A stretch of DNA of 64,000 nucleotides from contig JAZOTN010000001.1 in assembly GCA_045657665.1 (NCBI GenBank), positions 1 to 64,000 of the forward strand, in the 5' to 3' direction. A program made the translations under genes and the position numbers. The stretch's first letter is position 1, and every line of letters starts with the position of its first letter. Below are positions 7,730 through 15,679 of the stretch, in pieces. The stretch comes from RUG12461 sp045657665. Lineage in GTDB: Bacteria > Bacillota > Clostridia > Lachnospirales > Lachnospiraceae. The notes below the pieces were generated by a model that was not told the origin of the DNA, ran no database searches, and worked only from the letters and a program-made list of their open reading frames with translations.

Positions 7730-8818
7730 ATGGGAATCTGGGGGAAGTTCAAAAGTCTGATTTTGAAGGATGTGGATAATGATAATGAGGCAAAGCGCAC
7801 GCCTGTTCTGGTCCGTGTACTCAGCCTCTCTTTTTGTGTCTATTTTTTTATTGCCTTCCTGATGATCATGTTATCAAGCAAGTCCTGGATCGCGGTGGTG
7901 ATGCTTGTCGGCATGGTTCTTTATTTTTTGCCCTTTTATCTGAGCTATCGGGGACACTCCCGGATTGCACGCGGTATTCTGATCTATTTCACACCGGTCT
8001 GGATGGTTTTTTCGATTTATAACATGGGCTGGAACAGCGGATTCCAGAATTTCTGCTATGTCCTTCTCGTTCTGATCTTTATGACCGGATATGCTCCCAT
8101 CGGTGCAAAGGTAGCCGGAGCAGGGATCATCGCGGCGATCCGTCTTGGTATTTATTTTTTCATGCAATCACATCCTGCCGTACATTATGTGGCGCCCGAT
8201 CTGATGAGGGAACTGCAGGTGCTGAATACTATTATCGCCTTTTCACAGGTAACGATTCTGGTGACACTTTTCTCGCTGGATTCTCTGGAGTCAGAGAAAA
8301 AACTCATGGCATACAATGACAGGGTGAAAGAGATGGCTTCCGTGGATCCGCTCACGGGACTTATGAACCGACGCGGAATGGAAACCTATATCGCGCGCCA
8401 GGTAAATAACACATCAGAGAATCAGGGATTTTTGAATTTTGCGATCGGGGACATTGATTTTTTCAAGAAGGTGAATGATACCTACGGACATGCGGCAGGC
8501 GATGAACTGTTAAAGATTCTTGCCGATGTTTTCCGGAATTTCATGAAGGGAAGAGGCATGGTTGCCAGATGGGGAGGCGAGGAATTCCTGTTTCTGTTTC
8601 TCGGTGAGAACGGTGATCAGACGAAGATCGATCTGGAAGATATGAGACAGATGATAGAAAAAAAGGAATTTGATCTCGGCAATGCGAAGATCCATGCGAC
8701 GATGACCTTCGGTATGCAGGAATGGAATATCGGTGAGTCCTATGAGCATACGATCAGCGAAGCGGATAAGAAGCTGTATCAAGGGAAGGAGCAGGGACGG
8801 AACCGGGTCGTATTCTGA
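7730..8818 (+). CDS. membrane diguanylate cyclase (GGDEF)
   Basis: The 362-aa protein makes cyclic di-GMP from two GTP. The N-terminal half has about six hydrophobic helices (residues 25-180) without a recognisable sensor domain. The GGDEF domain covers about residues 200-362, with DPLTGLMNRRG at its start and the active-site motif GGEEF at 282-286. The inhibitory RxxD site that normally precedes it reads KGRG, so product inhibition through that site is unlikely. The start is supported by a -10 box 6 nt upstream rather than by a ribosome binding site. It lies in a region with an HD-GYP protein and flagellar/glycosylation genes. Confidence 0.92.
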   Translation: MGIWGKFKSLILKDVDNDNEAKRTPVLVRVLSLSFCVYFFIAFLMIMLSSKSWIAVVMLVGMVLYFLPFYLSYRGHSRIARGILIYFTPVWMVFSIYNMGWNSGFQNFCYVLLVLIFMTGYAPIGAKVAGAGIIAAIRLGIYFFMQSHPAVHYVAPDLMRELQVLNTIIAFSQVTILVTLFSLDSLESEKKLMAYNDRVKEMASVDPLTGLMNRRGMETYIARQVNNTSENQGFLNFAIGDIDFFKKVNDTYGHAAGDELLKILADVFRNFMKGRGMVARWGGEEFLFLFLGENGDQTKIDLEDMRQMIEKKEFDLGNAKIHATMTFGMQEWNIGESYEHTISEADKKLYQGKEQGRNRVVF

Positions 8819-8819
8819 G

Positions 8820-9890
8820 TCAGTTTTCTTCCGGAAGAGTCCATTCATCGCCGGCTTTTCGGTACGCGGCGGCCTTTTCTTTGTACTCGTCCCGGAGTTC
8901 CCGGTGGATAAAGATCCCGTTTTCCGATTCTATGGCCAGGTATTCGCAGCAGTCTGCCATCCGGTAGAGCGGACGGTCTCCTGAAGAATGGATATCCAGA
9001 ACCGGTTCGGTCTCATAGGCTGCGTTATAAAACCAATCCAACGCGACAGAATAGTTTTCCTCCAAAAAGAAATATTCTCCGATTTCACAGCAGACTTCGG
9101 AGGTGGGTGCGGTGGAGATATCTGTCAGAACCAGTGCCAAGAAATCACTGAAATTCTTCTGAAGCCTTCGGATGCGCGTCAGAACACAGGCGATCTTCCG
9201 GCGGATGAGAGGATCCTTGCAGCTTCGGAAAGCCGGATCGAAAATTTTTTCCGCATCGAGAAAATCCTCTGAGTTTCCGGAAAGAAACAACTCTTGTGCA
9301 TACATGGCCAGCATATTATTGGAAAGATATCCTTTCCGGTCGAATGAAATCTGAAAATAGCTGAAGTCCCGTTTTTCATGACCTCCTTCCGGAAAGTGCA
9401 AAATCTCGATCTCGCTGTCATAAACAGTCGGGGTGAGGCGTACGGTCTCATGGATCGGGTCCACCCATTCGAAGGTGCGAAGACGTTTATAAAGCTTTGG
9501 ACGGTATTCTTTTTTCGCGTTAAGAACGGTATTAAATCCGGTTTTTGTCACATATTTCATCTGGACGAGTTCCACCTCCGGAAGAAGCACTTCCTTTAAT
9601 TTACGGAGGCGGTCACGGTTGATCTCATCCAGCATCTCGTCTGCATCGGCAGTATAGATATAATCCATGGACGCTTTGGAAAAAGCGTAGTTGCGGGCAG
9701 CGGCAAAGTCCTGATTCCATTCGAAGTCATAGACCCTGTCCGTAAACTGTGATGCGATCTCCTTTGTACGGTCGGTACTTCCGGTATCGACGATGATGAT
9801 CTCATCCATCAGATCGCAGAGGGATGTCAGGCACCGGCTCAGGTTTTTCTCTTCATTTTTGACAATCATGCATAAGCTGAACGTAACCAT
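8820..9890 (-). CDS. family 2 glycosyltransferase
   Basis: This 356-aa GT-A glycosyltransferase begins MVTFSLCMIVKNEE, the usual start of this subfamily, with the metal-binding DADEM near residue 90 and the IIIVDTGSTD motif near residues 36-45. An upstream TTG at 9905 would add five residues, but those codons coincide with the -10 box of a consensus promoter, so the ATG at 9890 is preferred. The C-terminal half is helical, possibly TPR-like. It transfers a sugar to an unknown acceptor. It is convergent with the diguanylate cyclase, one base away, and divergent from the small gene at 9938. Confidence 0.88.
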   Translation of the reverse strand: MVTFSLCMIVKNEEKNLSRCLTSLCDLMDEIIIVDTGSTDRTKEIASQFTDRVYDFEWNQDFAAARNYAFSKASMDYIYTADADEMLDEINRDRLRKLKEVLLPEVELVQMKYVTKTGFNTVLNAKKEYRPKLYKRLRTFEWVDPIHETVRLTPTVYDSEIEILHFPEGGHEKRDFSYFQISFDRKGYLSNNMLAMYAQELFLSGNSEDFLDAEKIFDPAFRSCKDPLIRRKIACVLTRIRRLQKNFSDFLALVLTDISTAPTSEVCCEIGEYFFLEENYSVALDWFYNAAYETEPVLDIHSSGDRPLYRMADCCEYLAIESENGIFIHRELRDEYKEKAAAYRKAGDEWTLPEEN

Positions 9891-9925
9891 GTACCTATCA
9901 TACAAAAAATTATCTGAAAAATCAA
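9891..9925 (-). promoter_or_regulatory. promoter of the glycosyltransferase gene, leaderless
   Basis: On the minus strand TTGATT (9925-9920), a 17-bp spacer and TATGAT (9902-9897) are followed after 6 nt by the ATG at 9890. The geometry is identical to that at 7695-7730 and 39162-39197. Confidence 0.6.
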
Positions 9926-9937
9926 AGGAACAGGAAA

Positions 9938-10168
9938 ATGCGTCGTGAAGAGTTTAAAATGGAACGAATGAATCTGGTTGAGATCGGCAAAACGTATCCG
10001 ATATCCGAAGGAAAGCTTCCGGGATCTTTTTATTATACGCTTGGAGAAGCATTTGCCATGTCAGCGAACTTCCCTCCATCGAACCGCATACAGTCTTCCG
10101 AGGGAAAAGTCGTGGACATTGAGGAGACACCGAGAGGGTATTATGTGACAGTGGAATTTGAGGAATGA
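9938..10168 (+). CDS. small conserved-looking hypothetical protein
   Basis: This 76-aa soluble protein has no motif that I recognise. A second in-frame ATG at residue 8 (MERMNLVEIG) is an equally possible start; the first is preceded by AGGAACAGGAAA. The composition looks like real coding sequence (EGKVVDIEETPRGYYVTVEFEE at the end suggests a beta-strand pair). It lies between a divergent glycosyltransferase and the HD-GYP gene. No function is proposed. Confidence 0.6.
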   Translation: MRREEFKMERMNLVEIGKTYPISEGKLPGSFYYTLGEAFAMSANFPPSNRIQSSEGKVVDIEETPRGYYVTVEFEE

Positions 10169-10196
10169 GGAGGCGCTTGTTACTTTTTCACAAAAG

Positions 10197-10250
10197 TTCG
10201 AAAACGTTTTCGAAACTCTTGTAATTCGGAAATAACCATTGTAATATAAT
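10197..10250 (+). promoter_or_regulatory. 18-bp perfect palindrome and -10 box before the HD-GYP gene
   Basis: TTCGAAAACGTTTTCGAA (10197-10214) is a perfect palindrome whose AACGTT core resembles operators of LacI/CcpA-type repressors. A TATAAT at 10245-10250 lies 30 bp downstream and the HD-GYP start 40 bp beyond its start. The palindrome would sit just upstream of the polymerase footprint. The cognate regulator is not visible in the window. Confidence 0.55.
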
Positions 10251-10284
10251 AAGGTGTTGCATTTTTGGGGGGTCACATCTTCTA

Positions 10285-11388
10285 ATGAAATATCGTCCAC
10301 TCTTAAAATTGAAAAAAGGCATGATCTTAGGGCAGGATGTCCTTGACGGATCCGGCGAGCTTCTGATGAAAGAGCATCGGATCCTGGACGAGGAAAGCAT
10401 CCGGCTCTTGGAAGAGTGGGGTTTTCCGGGTGTTTATGTAGACGACGAGTTTACGGACAGCATAGAGGTGGAGACTGTCATCCGGCCGGAGATTCAGGCG
10501 GAGGCACTCAAACTGATCAGTAATATGTACAAGGCACCGGAGCAGGAACTTGTCGGATCGGAGACGGGAAAAAACGAAGAAGAAGAGCGGATCCGCAACA
10601 TGGTGCAGAACATTGTCAGCGATATCACGAGTGACGGTGATATCATGTACAATCTTCTCAACCTGAAGACTTATAATGAATATGTTTATTATCATACACT
10701 TTACGTGACGATGATGTCGGTTCATATTGGCATCCGTTGCGGGTTGAACCGCCACCAGCTCAATGACCTTGCGACGGCGGGGATCTTACATGACATCGGA
10801 CGCAAGTTCGTGGACGAAAAGCTTCAGGAGTTAAAGCGCCCCCTGGCACCGCCTGAGATGAAAGAAGTCAGACGTCATGTTGTCGAAGGAACGAAGTTCA
10901 TCGACGAGAACTTCCATTTTTCTCCCGACGTGATCAAGGCGATCAATGATCATCATGAAAACTACAACGGAACGGGATATCCAAACCGTCTGAAAGGAAA
11001 AGAGATCTCTCTCTATGCACGTATCCTTCATGTTGCTGACGTATACGATGCACTGATCACGAAGAAGCCCTACCGCAGTGAGTTCCGGCCGGCAGATGCG
11101 ATGGAATATCTAATGGCCAGTGACGGGCAGGAGTTTGATCCGGAGATCATCGATCTTTTTGTGGATTGGGTTGCGGTATATCCGGTCGGGAGCGAAGTAA
11201 GGCTTTCCGACGGGAGGAATGCCATCGTAGAAAGAAATTATCCTCATTTTCCCCTCAGACCGAAAGTACGTATCGTTGACAGCGGGGAAGAACTTGACCT
11301 GCGAAGTGATTTTAATGCGCTGAGCATCGTGATCGTTGAAATGGTAAAAGGCGGTCTCGTTACAGACTCGGAAATTCATGACTTTTGA
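10285..11388 (+). CDS. HD-GYP domain protein, probable cyclic di-GMP phosphodiesterase
   Basis: The 367-aa cytoplasmic protein has an N-terminal segment of about 55 residues (LKKGMILGQDV...) often seen in such proteins, then an HD-GYP domain. Metal ligands are His169-Asp170 and His223-His224, and the signature HHENYNGTGYP spans 223-233. The family hydrolyses cyclic di-GMP to pGpG or GMP. A C-terminal extension (VGSEVRLSDGRNAIVERNY..) is typical of the family. A G-run (GGGGGG) acts as ribosome binding site at about 13 nt spacing. It opposes the cyclase at 7730. Confidence 0.93.
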   Translation: MKYRPLLKLKKGMILGQDVLDGSGELLMKEHRILDEESIRLLEEWGFPGVYVDDEFTDSIEVETVIRPEIQAEALKLISNMYKAPEQELVGSETGKNEEEERIRNMVQNIVSDITSDGDIMYNLLNLKTYNEYVYYHTLYVTMMSVHIGIRCGLNRHQLNDLATAGILHDIGRKFVDEKLQELKRPLAPPEMKEVRRHVVEGTKFIDENFHFSPDVIKAINDHHENYNGTGYPNRLKGKEISLYARILHVADVYDALITKKPYRSEFRPADAMEYLMASDGQEFDPEIIDLFVDWVAVYPVGSEVRLSDGRNAIVERNYPHFPLRPKVRIVDSGEELDLRSDFNALSIVIVEMVKGGLVTDSEIHDF

Positions 11389-11406
11389 TCCTAACGAGGT
11401 ATTATT

Positions 11407-11970
11407 ATGCCGGGTCAGGGAAAAGGCAACGTAGACGTTTTACTTGCCGAGAGCTTCAAAGAACTGGTATTAAAGCGTCCCATTGAAAAAATCACAATCA
11501 AAGAAATCACGGACAAAGCCGGTGTGATCCGTCCGACGTTCTATAACCATTTTCAGGACAAATACGAACTTCTGGAATGGATCATACGAACCGATCTGCT
11601 TGATCCCATGCGCCCACTGATTCAGAACGGGCTTTCGGATCAGGCACTTCTTTTTGTGTTCACAGGTATCCAGAATGAAATGGATTTTTACACCAGAGCC
11701 CGCCGTCTGGAGGGGCAGAACTCCTTTGAAAGCATTGTTACGATCTGTATCCGGGAGATTCTGCTGGATGTCTTTGGAATGAAGACTTCTGCGAAAAATC
11801 TGCCGGGAGCACTCACTCCGGAGATACTTTCTATGTATTATGCGAAGGCGATGTGTTTTATGGTTCTTTCCTGGATTGATTCCGGTATGAAAGCTACACC
11901 GCAGGAAATGGCGGATATTTATAAGTACCTGGTAAACCATTCTGTTGAAGATGTGCTCGGTGAACTTTAA
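11407..11970 (+). CDS. TetR/AcrR-family transcriptional regulator
   Basis: The 187-aa protein has an N-terminal helix-turn-helix at about residues 25-60 (ITIKEITDKAGVIRPTFYNHFQDKYEL), typical of TetR-like regulators, and an all-helical ligand domain. The C-terminal part resembles the DhaS/TetR_C_33-like group common in Firmicutes. It begins 18 bp after the HD-GYP gene and 76 bp before a MntP-like membrane protein, which it may control. The ligand is unknown. Confidence 0.85.
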   Translation: MPGQGKGNVDVLLAESFKELVLKRPIEKITIKEITDKAGVIRPTFYNHFQDKYELLEWIIRTDLLDPMRPLIQNGLSDQALLFVFTGIQNEMDFYTRARRLEGQNSFESIVTICIREILLDVFGMKTSAKNLPGALTPEILSMYYAKAMCFMVLSWIDSGMKATPQEMADIYKYLVNHSVEDVLGEL

Positions 11971-12046
11971 AGTACTTGAAAGGGAACCGATCCGATGGCG
12001 GAGAGCCGGATTGTGCAACGGGATTCAGTGAAATACGGAGATTAAA

Positions 12047-12634
12047 ATGACACTTGCATCTATCGAATTTTTAATTATATCAGCCGGGCTTTCCTTCGAT
12101 ATTTTCGGAGAGATCGCCTGCAAGGGAGCGTTGCTTCCCAAGATCAACTGGAAACGGCTGGTCGGGATCTGTATCGTGATGGCGCTTTGGCAGACAGGCG
12201 CGTTGTTTATCGGACGTTTCTTCGGAACCCTTTTATATCAGATTGATACGAGAGCCAATGCGGACCGGGCCGGAAGAGTGATTGCAGCCGGGATTTTCAT
12301 CATCCTCGGGATCCGCATGCTCTGGAAGGCATATAAGAACAAACCGGTCGAAGAACGCCGCGTGGACACAATCCCGTATAGCACGATCATCAAACTCCTT
12401 GCTACCATTACACTCTATACGCTCCTTGCAGGCTTTGCAGTCGGATTTCTGATCGTCAATGTATCCTTTATCCTTCCGACGATCGCAGTGTTTACAGCGC
12501 TTGCGGTTGTAATCGGGATCTACATCGGATATCATTTCGGCGCAGCCTTCCAGCGCGGTACCAATATCGCAGGAGGGATCTGCTATCTGGTTATCAGTGC
12601 GGACATCGTGATACGGTATATTCTGTTTAAGTAA
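12047..12634 (+). CDS. six-helix membrane protein, MntP/DUF204-like
   Basis: The 195-aa protein consists almost entirely of six hydrophobic helices with a charged linker (YKNKPVEERRVD) in the middle, as in a two-repeat transporter. The first helix ISAGLSFDIFGEIACKGA resembles the Asp-containing helix of MntP manganese exporters (DUF204), but the match is weak. TACGGAG precedes the ATG. It follows the TetR-type regulator and could be its target, as an efflux protein. A LysE-like exporter is an alternative. Confidence 0.5.
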   Translation: MTLASIEFLIISAGLSFDIFGEIACKGALLPKINWKRLVGICIVMALWQTGALFIGRFFGTLLYQIDTRANADRAGRVIAAGIFIILGIRMLWKAYKNKPVEERRVDTIPYSTIIKLLATITLYTLLAGFAVGFLIVNVSFILPTIAVFTALAVVIGIYIGYHFGAAFQRGTNIAGGICYLVISADIVIRYILFK

Positions 12635-12641
12635 TAAAAAT

Positions 12642-13811
12642 ATGAAAATCCTGGTTTATCGATGGAAGGCATACAACTACACGGATATCATCGGTACGCT
12701 CCGCCTGATGGGACATGAGGTAATGGAAATCGACCGGAGGCTTGCGTCTTACGATGAGGATCCCGGATTTGCGGAAGAGATCGGCGCCCTGTTGAAAAAG
12801 GAGCCGGTTGATTTTTTATTTACGGTCAATTATTTTGCAGCCATTTCCGATCTTTGTGAAAAACAGAAAATCCCTTATGTGGTCTGGACCTGTGATAATC
12901 CACTGATCAGTATGTATCACAAAAGTCTTTTCAATTCCTGCAATATCATATTCACCTTTGATATGACAAACTATCTCGAACTGAAATCCATGGGAGCAAA
13001 AAGAGTGTACCATCTGCCGCTCGGAGTGGATACGGACCGGCTTGATTCAGTGGTGCATGCGGAAGGGAAACACTACGACCATGAGATTTCTTTTGTCGGA
13101 AGCCTTTATGAGCGGAATACATATGACCGGCTGGAGGGAAGTCTCCCGGAATATCTCCGCGGTTATTTTGATGCGGCGATTGAAGCCCAGCTTTCCATCA
13201 GCGGAGGGAATCTTCTGGAAAAGCTCCTTACACCTGAGATCCTCGCAGAGGTTTCGGAGTATGTGACGCTGGAGAAATCCGAGGATTCTTTTTCGGATCT
13301 GTCCCTGATCTTTGCAACGACCGTACTCGGGTTCAAGACGGCTTCCGAGCAGAGAAAACGGGCGCTCATTGCTCTGTCGAAAAAACACAGGGTTGATATC
13401 TACAGCAACAGCAACGTGCAGGAGATGACAGGACTTCCGAAAAACGGGACCGTTGATTACTGGACGGAGATGCCGAGGGTCTTTCATGATTCGAGGATCA
13501 ATCTCAATCTGACGATCCCGGATATTAAAAGCGGATTGCCGCTCCGGATCTTTGACGTGCTCGGATCGGGTGGATTTCTTCTGACCAATTTCCAGGCGGA
13601 GCTGCCCTCCTGCTTTACGGTCGGAAAGGATCTCGTTTGTTTTGAATCCCCCGCCGAGATGGAAGAACTCTGTGACTATTATCTGACGCATGAAGAAGAA
13701 CGGATGGAGATTGCCGCGCGGGGATATGAAACCGTAAAAAAAGAGCATCAGATCCGCCAGAGACTGGATCTGATGCTAAAGGTAGTACTCACAGATTCCG
13801 ATCAACCATAA
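12642..13811 (+). CDS. CgeB/DUF3880-like glycosyltransferase
   Basis: The 389-aa protein has a GT-B layout: an N-terminal DUF3880-like domain (MKILVYRWKAYNYTDIIGTL, then VWTCDNP near residue 85) and a C-terminal glycosyltransferase group 1 domain with GLPLRIFDVLGSGGFLLTNFQ near 295-320. Such proteins resemble the spore-maturation protein CgeB and are frequent near flagellar genes. It begins 7 bp after the upstream gene with only a poor ribosome binding site, so translation may be coupled. Its 3' end overlaps the convergent FliD-like gene by 23 bp, which fits a role in flagellar or surface glycosylation. Confidence 0.78.
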   Translation: MKILVYRWKAYNYTDIIGTLRLMGHEVMEIDRRLASYDEDPGFAEEIGALLKKEPVDFLFTVNYFAAISDLCEKQKIPYVVWTCDNPLISMYHKSLFNSCNIIFTFDMTNYLELKSMGAKRVYHLPLGVDTDRLDSVVHAEGKHYDHEISFVGSLYERNTYDRLEGSLPEYLRGYFDAAIEAQLSISGGNLLEKLLTPEILAEVSEYVTLEKSEDSFSDLSLIFATTVLGFKTASEQRKRALIALSKKHRVDIYSNSNVQEMTGLPKNGTVDYWTEMPRVFHDSRINLNLTIPDIKSGLPLRIFDVLGSGGFLLTNFQAELPSCFTVGKDLVCFESPAEMEELCDYYLTHEEERMEIAARGYETVKKEHQIRQRLDLMLKVVLTDSDQP

Positions 13812-15087
13812 GACCGGAATACACAGAGGATATATAAGGCGTCGAGAAATTGTGTCCGGGATTTTTGTAGGCGACCACGACTTTGTTGACGTAATTCATC
13901 GGATCGATGGAGGCCTTATCCGCTTTTGCAGACAGTTCGTTTTTGAAGGAATTCAGCGTTTCAAAGGTTGATGCTGCATCCTCCCTTGTGACCGCGTCCT
14001 TCAGTCTTTCTTTGTCGACGGAGATCTTGGCATCCTCGTCAACTGCAAGACCCAGTTTTTCAAAATCTCCCGAGAAGCGTCTTGCGACATTGCTGATGTC
14101 GGATACGAGCTTGTTGCTCTGCTGCTCGGTATCCCGGTAGCGGTCCGCCATGTCGATGATGGAGTTGTATGCGTTTGTCATACGTTCGACATTGTCAGCG
14201 ACTGCATCGGCATTTGCCTTGAATCCGACATGGATCTTTGTGCCGGGGCTTGCTTCTTTGAGATTGACCTCAAAAGCGTTGTTGATGGTAAAGGTGTTCG
14301 CATAAGAGGAACGCTCTTTTCCGTTCAGATAGAAGACGGAATTCTTGGCTTCCGATTCTACTTTGTTGAGTCCCAGCACATCCATTGCATGTATGGAGCC
14401 GGGGGTGGACTGCGGCATGATGCTGAACAGGGAGTCCTCATCTTCACCGACGCCGGTCCGCTTGGATTCGATCCGGACTGCCGAGGTGCCGCGCTCGCCG
14501 TCCGTTACTTCGGAAACGAGGCCGATATTCGCGTTATTGATCAGGCGGACGAGCTTGTTCTGGACATCGTGGTTGGTGTCCTCGGCCGCCACATTAAACT
14601 GGAATTCGTAGGAATTATAAGGTGTTGAAAGGTCGAAGCTGTAGCTGCCTTCCGGAATATTGTGGCCGCTGCTACGGAGGAAGTTGCCGACATTGATCTG
14701 CGGTTCCGCGAGACTTTCGATCTCCATTTCGAAGCTTTCGGTGTGTTCGTTCTCTCCGTCTTTCCCGATATAATCCACGGAAAGAAGATCCTCACGGTCG
14801 GAAACAGCGACACGGCGGCGGAAGAGGCTTTCAATTCCTTCGCCTTCGTCGGCGAGACTTGCGATCACGTTTTTGATATTGCGTGCACTTTCTTTAATGT
14901 CGATCGCAAAACGACGCACATCGCCATCATCATCTTTCAATTTATAAAGAGGGGATTCATTATTAGACTTTACAATATTATTGTAAGTCTTCTTGAGATC
15001 GCTTTTTTTGTGCGAATCATAACGGGAAGAATGCTCGTTCCCGTACGTAGATAGATAATATTGATAAACAGAGTCTATCGCTGCCAT
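13789..15087 (-). CDS. FliD-like flagellar cap (hook-associated) protein
   Basis: The 432-aa protein shows features of FliD: a central region with YEFQFNVAAEDTNHDVQNKL..INNANIG and a C-terminal segment EKLGLAVDEDAKISVDKERL, close to the conserved FliD_C block. FliD caps the filament and assists flagellin polymerisation. The extended reading frame reaches 15213, but the ATG at 15087 has a strong GGAGGGG Shine-Dalgarno 5-10 nt upstream and starts MAAIDSVYQYY. No other flagellar gene is near, so it is a stand-alone locus; a different coiled-coil surface protein is possible. Confidence 0.6.
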   Translation of the reverse strand: MAAIDSVYQYYLSTYGNEHSSRYDSHKKSDLKKTYNNIVKSNNESPLYKLKDDDGDVRRFAIDIKESARNIKNVIASLADEGEGIESLFRRRVAVSDREDLLSVDYIGKDGENEHTESFEMEIESLAEPQINVGNFLRSSGHNIPEGSYSFDLSTPYNSYEFQFNVAAEDTNHDVQNKLVRLINNANIGLVSEVTDGERGTSAVRIESKRTGVGEDEDSLFSIMPQSTPGSIHAMDVLGLNKVESEAKNSVFYLNGKERSSYANTFTINNAFEVNLKEASPGTKIHVGFKANADAVADNVERMTNAYNSIIDMADRYRDTEQQSNKLVSDISNVARRFSGDFEKLGLAVDEDAKISVDKERLKDAVTREDAASTFETLNSFKNELSAKADKASIDPMNYVNKVVVAYKNPGHNFSTPYISSVYSGLMVDRNL

Positions 15088-15135
15088 GACGTCCCCTCCT
15101 TTCTTCCTTGAAATAACGTAATTGTTCTTCCTCCA

Positions 15136-15211
15136 AATTGTCTGACAATTACGCCGGGGTAGAATAACTCCTTTTATTACTGTCATCATAACATGCCCGT
15201 CGACAATTGTC
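15136..15211 (-). promoter_or_regulatory. two related palindromes upstream of the FliD-like gene
   Basis: AATTGTCTGACAATT (15136-15150) and GACAATTGTC (15202-15211) share the half-site AATTGTC/GACAATT. They flank a possible minus-strand promoter TGACAA-N16-TATGAT ending near 15184. The arrangement suggests operators for one regulator. This stretch (15088-15412) contains no gene. Confidence 0.4.
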
Positions 15212-15238
15212 ACGCATTATTTACAGGAAATAATTCAC

Positions 15239-15275
15239 AAAAAAAATGCCCGGAAACTGTGCAAATAGGGCATTT
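15239..15275 (-). terminator. minus-strand intrinsic terminator with no visible gene upstream
   Basis: On the minus strand AAATGCCC and GGGCATTT form an 8-bp stem around a 16-nt loop, followed by eight U residues (A-run 15239-15246 on the plus strand). No minus-strand gene exists between 15276 and the rpmG region, so it may end a short untranslated RNA. Confidence 0.6.
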
Positions 15276-15412
15276 CCGTACATTCCGGCGAAATGTTTCT
15301 TCTATATAAAGAGGCTGTCTTTCATACACCACAAAATATTGATTTGAAAATGCAGTCCTTCATCTCTTATAAAGAAGATTTACGCGAATCTGCTGATTTC
15401 TCAAAAATATCG

Positions 15413-15441
15413 TTGACGGAGGAAAATAATTATGATATAGT
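15413..15441 (+). promoter_or_regulatory. sigma-A promoter of rpmG-secE-nusG
   Basis: TTGACG (15413-15418), a 17-bp spacer and TATAGT (15436-15441) lie 74 bp upstream of rpmG. The leader between them contains a run of nine T residues. Confidence 0.8.
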
Positions 15442-15514
15442 GAACGAGCTGAAAAGACTTTGGGCTATTTTTTTTTGCCCTTTTTGTAATAGCGTTTATT
15501 GGAGGTGAAACAAA

Positions 15515-15664
15515 GTGCGTACCAAGATCACACTCGCATGCACGGAGTGCAAGCGCCGTAATTACAATCTGACAAAGGATAAGAAAACGCATCCGGATCG
15601 TATGGAAACGAAAAAGTATTGCAGATTCTGCCACGCCCATACGCTTCATAAGGAAACGAAATAA
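15515..15664 (+). CDS. rpmG: 50S ribosomal protein L33
   Basis: A 49-aa reading frame starts at GTG with GGAGGTGA 8 nt upstream. It reads VRTKITLACTECKRRNY, with zinc-binding CxxC pairs at Cys9/Cys12 and Cys37/Cys40, so it is the zinc-containing (C+) form of L33. It is a component of the large ribosomal subunit near the exit site. Its place just before secE and nusG is the usual one in Firmicutes. The gene is short and easily missed. Confidence 0.95.
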   Translation: MRTKITLACTECKRRNYNLTKDKKTHPDRMETKKYCRFCHAHTLHKETK

Positions 15665-15679
15665 AAGAGGGTCATAGTT

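Noticed and set aside
7532..10284. Cyclic di-GMP riboswitch near the GGDEF and HD-GYP genes
   Set aside because: No GEMM-like core with its conserved GNRA loop and receptor could be seen in any gap in either strand.
15140..15235. Sigma-28 type promoter (TAAA-N15-GCCGATAA) for the FliD-like gene
   Set aside because: A TAAA with a GTCGACGG at the right distance exists on the minus strand, but the -10 agreement is too poor to claim.
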